Source: Desulfococcus sp. (GTDB lineage: Bacteria > Desulfobacterota > Desulfobacteria > Desulfobacterales > Desulfosalsimonadaceae). Taken from it: a stretch of 5,634 bases of DNA. Under the pieces are notes generated by a model. The model was not told where the DNA came from. It ran no database searches and saw nothing but the letters and a program-made list of their open reading frames with translations. The stretch lies in assembly GCA_024641805.1 (NCBI GenBank), contig JAHECJ010000175.1, forward strand, positions 1-5,634, written 5' to 3'. Of this stretch, positions 1 to 5,634 are shown piece by piece. The position numbers and the translations under genes were made by a program. Position 1 is the stretch's first letter; each line of letters starts with the position of its first letter.

Positions 1-1
1 C

Positions 2-454
2 GGAGAAATCACTCAAACCGGCAGCGGCAAAGGAGAGGGATATACCGTCAACATTCCGATTTCAAGGGAGTTTTCGGATGACGATATGATCTATCTCTAC
101 CAGGAAATACTGCAGCCCCTAATATCCGGATACCGGCCCCAGCTGATCATGGTGGCTGCGGGCTTTGACGCGCACACCAGCGATCCCATCGGCCGGTCAC
201 GACTTACGGAAGCAACTTACGGCGGCGTGACCCGTCTCCTGATACATTTAAGAGCACTGACTGAAAATCCGCCCCTGTTTTACGCGCTTGAAGGTGGTTA
301 CCACCAGCGGGCGCTTGCGGAATCCATTAAAACGATTTTAACGGAACTGACCGGGCCTCTTTCCCCCATGCCGCCGCTGTCGCCAGGTCAGGCAGTGACG
401 GATCTTATCGCGCAGGTAAGAGAAATTCATTCACCTTTCGGAGTTTTTAGATGA
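2..454 (+). CDS. Histone deacetylase family protein, AcuC-like (C-terminal part, 5' end outside window)
   Basis: This is a 5'-truncated gene, open from the left edge, with about 150 codons visible; family members are usually 300-370 residues. It belongs to the zinc-dependent histone deacetylase/AcuC/AphA superfamily. Visible motifs are GKGEGYTVNIP at the start, GFDAH (Asp codon 167-169, a zinc ligand of the family), a following SDPIG segment, and LEGGY (Tyr codon 299-301, the transition-state tyrosine position). These are the standard C-terminal landmarks, and no frameshift is seen. The known bacterial role of AcuC is to deacetylate lysines, notably the catalytic lysine of acetyl-CoA synthetase; other members act on acetylpolyamines. 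The stop TGA (452-454) overlaps the ATG of the next gene, an AcsA-type synthetase, which favours the AcuC role. Family assignment is firm. The substrate is inferred from context. Confidence 0.9.
   Translation, partial: GEITQTGSGKGEGYTVNIPISREFSDDDMIYLYQEILQPLISGYRPQLIMVAAGFDAHTSDPIGRSRLTEATYGGVTRLLIHLRALTENPPLFYALEGGYHQRALAESIKTILTELTGPLSPMPPLSPGQAVTDLIAQVREIHSPFGVFR
440..443 (+). promoter_or_regulatory. Ribosome binding site of the acetyl-CoA synthetase gene
   Basis: GGAG lies 7 nt before the ATG at 451, inside the last codons of the deacetylase gene. With the ATGA start/stop overlap at 451-454 it supports translational coupling and fixes the start of the downstream gene. Confidence 0.65.
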
Positions 455-2181
455 TTAAAGCAAGAATCCAGGCCCAGAATAAATCTGCGAACCTGAAATC
501 CTATGAAAAAACATGTCCTTATTTTACATGGGAAGATATTGAAAAGGAATTTTCCTGGGCCGGCACGGACAGGATGAACATCATTGCCGAATCCATCGAC
601 CGATGGGCTGAAGACCCTGAGCGATGCGCCCATGACGCCATGGTCTTTTCAAAAGGCGGCCGGGTGCAGACATATTCCTATCAGCAGCTCAAGATAAAAT
701 CCTGCCAGTGGGCCGGCTTTCTCAAGAAATACGGGTTTACCACCGGTGACCGCCTGATTATCCTGCTGCCGCCCTGCCCGGAAATATTTTTTGCCATGTC
801 CGCCTGCGCCCGGATGGGTGTCATCTTCTGCCCGGTATTTTCCAGCTCCAGTTTTTATGAACTGGAAATCCGGCTGGAAAGCACTGCGCCAAGGGGGATT
901 CTCACCCTGCCGGACCTTGTGGAAAAAATATCCTATGAATTTGCCGGACAGATTCAGCATATACTCCTGACCCAGGGACCGGCCCCGGGATTATTCCCGA
1001 ACGAGGTTGTCGTTGCCGGTCTTACCGAACAGATGCCGTCGGAATTCGCCCCTGCGATGCTCTCCGGCGACACCCCCCTCTACCTGATTTACACATCCGG
1101 TTCCACCCGGCCGCCCAAAGGCGTCATCCATACCCACCGGGAGATGACCGGCATGCTTGCATCCGCCAGATGGGTCCTTGACGTTAAACCCAACACCGTG
1201 CTGTGGACCGATGCCGATCCCGCGTGGGTGACCGGAACCGTTTACGGTGCATTTGCACCGTGGCTGTGCGGCGTCACCTCTTTTATCCAGGGAGATCCGT
1301 TTACAGCAGCCAACTGGTACTGGACCCTGGAAAAATTCAAGGTGTCGGTCTGGTATACCACACCGAAAATCATCCGCGACCTGACCGAAGCCGGCGACGA
1401 CCTGCCGTCACGATATGATTTAAGCGCTTTACGGCATATCGCTTCTGTCGGCGCGCCCCTGATCCCGGAACTGCTTTACTGGGTCGGGGAACACCTGAAA
1501 TGCTATCCCCATGACACCTGGTGGATGACCGAAACCGGCATCATCTGTATTGCCAACCTTCTGTGCAATGACATCAAACCCGGCTCCATCGGCAAACCGC
1601 TGCCCGGAATCGAGGCCGCTATTTTAGATGAAAGCGGAAAACCGCTTCCCGCCCTGTCCCTCGGAGAGCTGGCGTTAAAATGTCCGTGGCCCGGGCTGAC
1701 CGTCGGACTATGGCAGGATCATGACCGGTTTCAGCGTTATTTTACGGAAGACCAATGGTTTCTCACCGGGGATATTGCTCTGGAAGATGAAGAGGGATAC
1801 TTTTACCATCAGGGAAGAAACGACGATCTGTTAAAAGCCGGCGGCGACAAGGTCATCGGCCCGTTTGAAATAGAACAGGTATTGTGCGTCCACCCGTCCG
1901 TGGCAGAGGCCGCCGTGATTTCCAAAGGCAGCGAACCCGGCAAAGGGATCTCCTATCTGAAAGCATTTATTACCCTGAGAAAGGGATATATCCAGTCCAC
2001 GCGCCTCAATTATGAAATCAAGGCCTTTTTAAAGGGCAATCTGGCGCCGGATATTGTCATCCGGGAAATCGTCTTTTTGGACAAACTCCCCAAAACCAGA
2101 AGCGGCAAACTGCTCCGGCGGGTGCTGCGGGCCCGGGAACTGGGAATTCCGGGGGGGGAGTCGTTGAACATGCAGGATTAA
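451..2181 (+). CDS. acsA: Acetyl-CoA synthetase, AcsA-type (AMP-forming acyl-CoA ligase)
   Basis: The product has 576 residues, matching the short AcsA type (about 570) rather than the 650-residue Acs. It would convert acetate (or a short carboxylate), ATP and CoA to acyl-CoA, AMP and PPi via an acyl-adenylate. Residues 14-36 are the ACS-type N-terminal segment, the AMP-binding domain spans about 45-470, and the mobile C-terminal domain spans about 475-553. Motifs seen are the P-loop YTSGSTRPPKG (211-223 region), ADPAWVTGTVYG, TWWMTETG (357-363; the tryptophan pair is typical of acetate-specific enzymes), TGD (439-441), GRNDD (455-459) and PKTRSGK (547-553). Lys553 is the catalytic, acetylatable lysine. 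Oddities are Arg220, where TSGSTG normally has Gly, and GGDKVIGPFE, where the family has a one-residue-shorter G-x-R-[IV]-GPFE. The start is fixed by the RBS and the ATGA overlap with the AcuC-like gene, which likely encodes its deacetylase. The acyl substrate is inferred; propionate or another short acid is possible. Confidence 0.88.
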   Translation: MIKARIQAQNKSANLKSYEKTCPYFTWEDIEKEFSWAGTDRMNIIAESIDRWAEDPERCAHDAMVFSKGGRVQTYSYQQLKIKSCQWAGFLKKYGFTTGDRLIILLPPCPEIFFAMSACARMGVIFCPVFSSSSFYELEIRLESTAPRGILTLPDLVEKISYEFAGQIQHILLTQGPAPGLFPNEVVVAGLTEQMPSEFAPAMLSGDTPLYLIYTSGSTRPPKGVIHTHREMTGMLASARWVLDVKPNTVLWTDADPAWVTGTVYGAFAPWLCGVTSFIQGDPFTAANWYWTLEKFKVSVWYTTPKIIRDLTEAGDDLPSRYDLSALRHIASVGAPLIPELLYWVGEHLKCYPHDTWWMTETGIICIANLLCNDIKPGSIGKPLPGIEAAILDESGKPLPALSLGELALKCPWPGLTVGLWQDHDRFQRYFTEDQWFLTGDIALEDEEGYFYHQGRNDDLLKAGGDKVIGPFEIEQVLCVHPSVAEAAVISKGSEPGKGISYLKAFITLRKGYIQSTRLNYEIKAFLKGNLAPDIVIREIVFLDKLPKTRSGKLLRRVLRARELGIPGGESLNMQD

Positions 2182-2397
2182 TAATAGAAATACAAAAGTC
2201 AGGAGTCAGAATAAAAAACAAACATTGAACATCGAATGATGATGCCGCTCCGCTCCACATTTTAATTATTTGAAAAACGTTTCCCGGAAGGCCATGGGAA
2301 CCAGAAGAATGCATGTATTCATACAATTCTTTTGAACCCCTCTTTATCCATTCTAAATCCTGATTACCGGTTACTGTTAACTGAACACTATTTTTAT

Positions 2398-2426
2398 TTG
2401 ACTTTTATCCTGAACAACGTTAATTT
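2398..2426 (+). promoter_or_regulatory. Candidate sigma-70-type promoter of the TetR/glycyl radical enzyme unit
   Basis: TTGACT (2398-2403) is a good -35 match. After a 17-bp spacer comes TAATTT (2421-2426), a poor -10. The -10 falls in the left arm of the palindrome at 2423-2439, an arrangement expected for autorepression. The call rests mainly on the -35 and spacing; the -10 is weak. Confidence 0.4.
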
Positions 2427-2439
2427 AACACTGTTAAAT
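2423..2439 (+). promoter_or_regulatory. Palindromic candidate operator for the TetR regulator
   Basis: ATTTAACA-C-TGTTAAAT is a perfect inverted repeat with 8-bp arms and a 1-bp centre. Dyad matching continues outward (GTTA on the left, AAC on the right) if a 1-nt bulge is allowed. It lies 30 bp upstream of the TetR start codon and overlaps the candidate -10 element. TetR dimers typically bind such 15-20 bp palindromes next to their own gene. Binding by this particular regulator is inferred from position. Confidence 0.6.
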
Positions 2440-2458
2440 AACAGGACCGATTCATCTC

Positions 2459-2464
2459 AGGAGA
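2459..2464 (+). promoter_or_regulatory. Ribosome binding site of the TetR gene
   Basis: AGGAGA is a strong Shine-Dalgarno sequence. The AGGAG core ends 5 nt before the ATG at 2469 and decides that start. Confidence 0.7.
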
Positions 2465-2468
2465 AGAT

Positions 2469-3119
2469 ATGCCGAAAGCTATACGCAGTCCGGAAGAAGT
2501 CGAAACCGTTAAGAACGATATTCTCACAACCGCCCTGAAACTTATGTGCGATGACGGCTTTGATGCCCTGTCCATGCGAAAACTGGCCGCCCGCCTGAAG
2601 ATGACCGCCGCCAATATTTATAATTATTATAAAAACAAGGACGACCTGTATCTTGCCATCCAGACCCGCGGATTTCAAATGCTGGTGGACCGGTTTGAAG
2701 GCATTTACAATTCTGATCAACCGACCCGGGGAAAACTCTATGCCATGATGCACGACTATCTCAAATTCGGTGTCGAATACCCGGATTATTATGAAATCAT
2801 GTTCAGCCGGAACACTCCCAAATATGCGGATTACAAGGGGACACCCATGGAACCCACCGCATTTATTGAAAAGCAGACCGCACTCAAGGTATCGGAAATC
2901 ACGACCATGACCATCATGGAACTTTATGAAGGCAATGATGCAATTTCAGAGCGTGACGCCTTGTACCGGACAATTGTCGTCTGGAGCACGCTGCACGGTG
3001 TGGTCAATCTCTTTAACAGCCGCGTTCTGCAGGAAGTTGAAGAAGCATCCGAAGAACTGATTTATAAATTAATCAATGATCTGATGAAAATCGCGGTCAA
3101 ACCCAAGGACGAAGAGTAA
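2469..3119 (+). CDS. TetR/AcrR family transcriptional regulator
   Basis: This 216-residue protein has normal TetR length. The N-terminal DNA-binding domain covers about residues 12-62. Its helix-turn-helix lies around 34-54 (LSMRKLAARLKMTAANIYNYY), followed by the family signature KNKDDLY. The C-terminal ligand-binding and dimerisation region contains a PDYYEIMF stretch (105-112) and a W172-x3-H176-G177 motif, resembling the WHG/TetR_C_13-type effector domains. The start is supported by AGGAGA 5 nt upstream. A perfect palindrome overlapping the candidate promoter suggests autorepression. The glycyl radical enzyme gene starts 34 bp after the stop on the same strand with no evident promoter between, so the regulator probably controls and is co-transcribed with it. 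The effector is unknown. A substrate or acyl-CoA of the enzyme is a reasonable guess, since many TetR proteins sense such ligands. Family assignment is firm; the target is inferred. Confidence 0.92.
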   Translation: MPKAIRSPEEVETVKNDILTTALKLMCDDGFDALSMRKLAARLKMTAANIYNYYKNKDDLYLAIQTRGFQMLVDRFEGIYNSDQPTRGKLYAMMHDYLKFGVEYPDYYEIMFSRNTPKYADYKGTPMEPTAFIEKQTALKVSEITTMTIMELYEGNDAISERDALYRTIVVWSTLHGVVNLFNSRVLQEVEEASEELIYKLINDLMKIAVKPKDEE

Positions 3120-3141
3120 GCGCCACGTTTAATAGATTAGC

Positions 3142-3147
3142 AGGAGA
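3142..3147 (+). promoter_or_regulatory. Ribosome binding site of the glycyl radical enzyme gene
   Basis: AGGAGA precedes tandem in-frame starts GTG (3151) and ATG (3154). The ATG is 7 nt from the AGGAG core and is preferred. The GTG would be only 4 nt away and adds one residue. An in-frame TAG at 3133 excludes any longer N-terminus. Confidence 0.7.
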
Positions 3148-3153
3148 AATGTG

Positions 3154-5634
3154 ATGAAAACCCAAAACATTCAAAAACTCATGTCAGCTCTTCTGATCAC
3201 CCCCGAAAAAGACTTTTTTTTCGGACAGCGCATTAAAAGCAGAGGCAAAAGCCTGGTGTTTAATTCAATGTCCCACGTTCTCCTGCAACTGATGGCGGTT
3301 CTTTTTAACCGGCGATCAAAATTCAATCAATATCTCAAAGGCTCTGACGGATGGATCAATTTTAAGATCGGATTTCAAACCGATACGGAAAGCATCCGGC
3401 AGACAGCGGTATTTTTCAATGGCAAAATGTCCGTGATCCCTAAAATCGCCGAGGACGTGGATGTAATCTTGCGCTTTACTGATGAAAAAGCGCTCCTGGA
3501 AATGCTCCAGGTTACGCCCAACGAGATGCTTGGCCTGATTTTAAAAAACCGGATGATCCTTGACGGCAATCTGGCGTATCTTCAACTCTTTAATTATTAT
3601 GTCTCCCTGCTGATGGGCGGCAAGCACCGAAAAATGACGGCAAAGGCACATAAAACAGATATTACGGAAAGAAAAAAATGCTATGACCAGCACAACCCCG
3701 GGCTTTCAAAAGAGATGGCAGCCCGGCGTCTTTACCATATGACCGCTCCGGGAACGGGTCAGACCCAAAATCAGGAAACGGACCCCGGCGTTGTCTGCCT
3801 GCCGGATCCCTACCTGTCTGCGTTGGACCTGAATGATTTTCCGCGGCTCCAAAAATTTCATGATGATTATTTTAACATCAAACCGGAAATCTGCGCGGAA
3901 CGAGCCGAGCTGCTCACCCGTTGGTTTCGTGAAAACGGGTTTGAGAAAGACAATAGCGGGAAAGAGTGGATGCCCGAGCTGCGCCAGGCCATGGCGTTTC
4001 AATTTCTGATGGAAAACAAAAAACCCATTATCCGCACAAACGATCTGATTGCCGGAACCACCACGACCAATGACACCATCGGCGTGATTGTCTATCCGGA
4101 TGCGCAAGGCACACTGGTCTGGGGAGAACTGGGCTCCATTGACAATCGGATTCTCAATCCCTATGCCATTTCAGAAGAAACCGCAAAAAAACTGCACAAT
4201 GACATTTTCCCCTTCTGGGCCAAACGTAATTTCCGGGAATGGGTGCGCACCCATTATAATTATCCCCATTGCCAGAGGATTGAAGAACGATGGGTGGCTT
4301 ACTTTGTGTGGAAATCCGTGGGTATTTCCCATACCATCCCGGACTTCAAATCCCTTTTGGAAAAAGGAGCCCCAGGCATCATAGAGGACATCATCCGGCA
4401 GCTTGAAAAAAAGGATTTAAACAAAAAACAGATCATTTCCCTTGAATCCATGCGGATCACCCTTGAAGGTTTGAACGCATATGCGCGCAACCTGTCCAAA
4501 ACCGCCGCCCTTCAGGCCAGGTCAGAGACCGGCCTAAAACGAAAGAAAGAACTCCTGCGACTTTCCAGTATCTGCGCCAGGATTCCCGTGCAGCCTCCCG
4601 AAACTCTGGACGAGGCCGCAAATCTGCTCAATATCGCATGGGTGGCCTTAAACCTTGAAAATGCCAACACCGGATTTTCCTTTGGCCGCCTGGACCAGCT
4701 GCTTCAGCCGTATTTCGTGGCCGACATGGAAAAACTGACCACTGCGGCGGAAAAAGAAAAATATACCCGCTATGCCGTTGAACTCGTCGGCAGCCTGTTC
4801 CTGAGATTTTCCGACCACCTGCCCCTGTCGCCGGATATCGGAAACTACCTCTTCGGAGGCGCATCTTCCACCCAGGCGCTGACCCTCGGCGGTATGACGC
4901 CGGACGGCAGAGACGCGGTTAATGACATGACCTATATCATGTTAAAGTGCGCCGAAATGCTCGGGCTGCGCGATGTTAACGTCAACGCCCGGTTTCACCC
5001 GGACGTCAACAGCAGCCGATACCTGAAACGGTTGTGCGAGGTGAATATCATCACTGCCGGCACCCCGTCCATGCATAATGACAAGGCCGTTTTTGAAGCC
5101 CTCAAACAGCATGACTATCCAATAGAAGATTTCCGCGACTGGTCCGCTACCGGATGTGTGGAACCGACCATTTCCGGAAAGCACATGGGCCATACCGGTT
5201 CTATTTTATTTAATATGGTGGCAGCGCTTGAAATGACGTTAAACAACGGGTCACACCCGCTGATGAACTGGGAACCGGGCCCGAAAACCGGTAGCATTGA
5301 AAATAACGATTTTAAATCCTTTGATGATTTTTTCAACGCCTATGCGATACAGACAGAATATTTAATCCGGCAGGCGGCAGAATTTAATAACCTGCTGGCC
5401 GAAGCCCATGTAGCTTACAGGCCTACGCCGCTGCTTTCCGCCATGATGACCGGATCAATTGAAAAAGCAATTGATGTCACCCAAGGCGGCGCCAGATATA
5501 ATACTTCCGGGACATCCAATATCGGCTTGGCCGATGTGACGGATTCCCTGATGGTGATCAGGCAGCTGGTGTTTGAGGAAAAATCGGCGTCCTTTATCCG
5601 GCTCAAGGCTGCGGTTGACGGAAATTTTGAAAAT
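3154..5634 (+). CDS. Glycyl radical enzyme (PFL superfamily, non-PFL type) with N-terminal SCP2-like domain; 3' end outside window
   Basis: 827 codons are open to the right edge without a stop. Residues about 60-153 resemble an SCP2 sterol/lipid-carrier domain: INFKIGF, then SIRQTAVFFNGK, DVDVILRFTD, and a C-terminal helix with ILDGNLAYLQLFNYY. A charged linker (about 155-225) leads into the catalytic barrel. The PFL-like landmarks there are ICAERAELLTRWF (246-258), PYAISEETAKKLHNDIFPFW, SFGRLDQ (509-515), TLGGMTPDGRDAVND (577-591), GCVEP (667-671) and GGARYN (778-783). Cys668 is the expected thiyl radical site and Glu670 the catalytic acid/base of the C-x-E type. True pyruvate formate-lyase has two adjacent cysteines, so this is more like the dehydratase, C-N/C-S lyase and decarboxylase groups. 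By the Cys-to-Gly spacing of the family, the C-terminal RVxGY-type radical loop should follow about 170-200 codons beyond the window, giving about 1000 residues in all. The partner radical-SAM activase is not in view. The gene follows the TetR gene by 34 bp. The enzyme must be strictly anaerobic. The substrate is unknown; the lipid-type domain suggests a hydrophobic or acyl one. Confidence 0.9.
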   Translation, partial: MKTQNIQKLMSALLITPEKDFFFGQRIKSRGKSLVFNSMSHVLLQLMAVLFNRRSKFNQYLKGSDGWINFKIGFQTDTESIRQTAVFFNGKMSVIPKIAEDVDVILRFTDEKALLEMLQVTPNEMLGLILKNRMILDGNLAYLQLFNYYVSLLMGGKHRKMTAKAHKTDITERKKCYDQHNPGLSKEMAARRLYHMTAPGTGQTQNQETDPGVVCLPDPYLSALDLNDFPRLQKFHDDYFNIKPEICAERAELLTRWFRENGFEKDNSGKEWMPELRQAMAFQFLMENKKPIIRTNDLIAGTTTTNDTIGVIVYPDAQGTLVWGELGSIDNRILNPYAISEETAKKLHNDIFPFWAKRNFREWVRTHYNYPHCQRIEERWVAYFVWKSVGISHTIPDFKSLLEKGAPGIIEDIIRQLEKKDLNKKQIISLESMRITLEGLNAYARNLSKTAALQARSETGLKRKKELLRLSSICARIPVQPPETLDEAANLLNIAWVALNLENANTGFSFGRLDQLLQPYFVADMEKLTTAAEKEKYTRYAVELVGSLFLRFSDHLPLSPDIGNYLFGGASSTQALTLGGMTPDGRDAVNDMTYIMLKCAEMLGLRDVNVNARFHPDVNSSRYLKRLCEVNIITAGTPSMHNDKAVFEALKQHDYPIEDFRDWSATGCVEPTISGKHMGHTGSILFNMVAALEMTLNNGSHPLMNWEPGPKTGSIENNDFKSFDDFFNAYAIQTEYLIRQAAEFNNLLAEAHVAYRPTPLLSAMMTGSIEKAIDVTQGGARYNTSGTSNIGLADVTDSLMVIRQLVFEEKSASFIRLKAAVDGNFEN

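Larger units (their letters stand above)
2182..2468 (+). other. Intergenic region between acsA and the TetR gene
   Basis: This 287-bp AT-rich stretch has no convincing gene. It begins with a short direct repeat (GTCAGGA-GTCAGA, 2198-2210) and a region rich in TTGAACA/TCGAAT-like words. Weak dyads occur at 2281-2300 (TTCCC/GGGAA, 10-nt loop) and 2306-2330 (AGAAT/ATTCT), but neither is followed by a clear U-tract, so I do not call a terminator. The 3' part (about 2370-2468) carries the candidate promoter, palindromic operator and RBS of the TetR gene, listed separately. Confidence 0.7.

Noticed and set aside
649..960. Minus-strand ORF of 103 codons inside acsA
   Set aside because: It lies fully antisense to a well-supported acsA reading frame, and its product shows no recognisable motifs. 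It is a shadow of codon bias.
2281..2330. Possible rho-independent terminator after acsA
   Set aside because: The dyads are short (5 bp) with large loops, and no proper T-tract follows. The evidence is too weak to call.
2332..2538. Plus-strand ORF of 68 codons overlapping the promoter and the start of the TetR gene
   Set aside because: It covers the operator/promoter and overlaps the TetR gene in another frame. No RBS was seen, and its product is low-complexity with no family resemblance.
3706..4107. Minus-strand ORF of 133 codons inside the glycyl radical enzyme gene
   Set aside because: The plus strand here encodes the conserved ICAERAELL and following segments of the radical enzyme. The antisense product has no recognised features.
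4088..4384. Plus-strand ORF of 98 codons in another frame of the glycyl radical enzyme gene
   Set aside because: The main frame is uninterrupted and carries family motifs throughout, so this is an out-of-frame shadow.
3154..5634. Annotation as pyruvate formate-lyase (pflB)
   Set aside because: The active site has a single Cys followed by Val-Glu (GCVEP) instead of the Cys-Cys pair of PFL, and the N-terminal extension is foreign to PFL.
3154..5634. Annotation as benzylsuccinate/alkylsuccinate synthase
   Set aside because: The sulfate-reducer-like context made this tempting. However, the C-x-E active site is the hallmark of eliminating or decarboxylating enzymes, and no small accessory subunit genes are visible, so the specific claim is not supported.

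Overview
All three complete or nearly complete genes and the leading fragment lie on the + strand. They look like part of a chromosome of an anaerobic, moderate-GC bacterium. The sequence style fits a Desulfobacterota (deltaproteobacterial) sulfate-reducer-like organism, given the oxygen-sensitive glycyl radical enzyme, the AcsA/AcuC pair and the TetR type. This placement is an inference from gene content; there is no rRNA or other phylogenetic marker.

Region 1 (2-2181) is a two-gene unit. It starts with the C-terminal part of an AcuC-like histone-deacetylase-family protein and continues with an AcsA-type acetyl-CoA synthetase. The two genes overlap by the 4-bp ATGA. AcuC-type enzymes are known to remove the inhibitory acetyl group from the catalytic lysine of AcsA, and that lysine is present here in a PKTRSGK motif. 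The arrangement therefore looks like an enzyme co-translated with its own reactivator. Two nucleotide-binding motifs of the synthetase deviate from the family consensus.

Region 2 (2182-2468) is non-coding. It holds a candidate promoter and a perfect 17-bp palindrome (2423-2439) just upstream of the next gene, which is the likely operator of the TetR regulator. I saw no convincing terminator for acsA.

Region 3 (2469-5634) is a second unit: a TetR-family regulator, then after 34 bp a very long ORF that runs off the right edge. This ORF encodes 827 visible residues of a glycyl radical enzyme of the pyruvate formate-lyase superfamily. It carries a GCVEP active-site motif (Cys668/Glu670), so it is not a true pyruvate formate-lyase. 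About 220 extra residues precede the catalytic domain. Roughly residues 60-153 of these look like an SCP2-type sterol/lipid-carrier domain. The C-terminal glycyl radical loop and any activating enzyme would lie beyond the window.

The most interesting item is this apparent fusion of a lipid-binding module to a radical enzyme under an adjacent TetR regulator. It suggests an anaerobic radical reaction on a hydrophobic or acyl substrate. No specific reaction can be assigned from the sequence alone.
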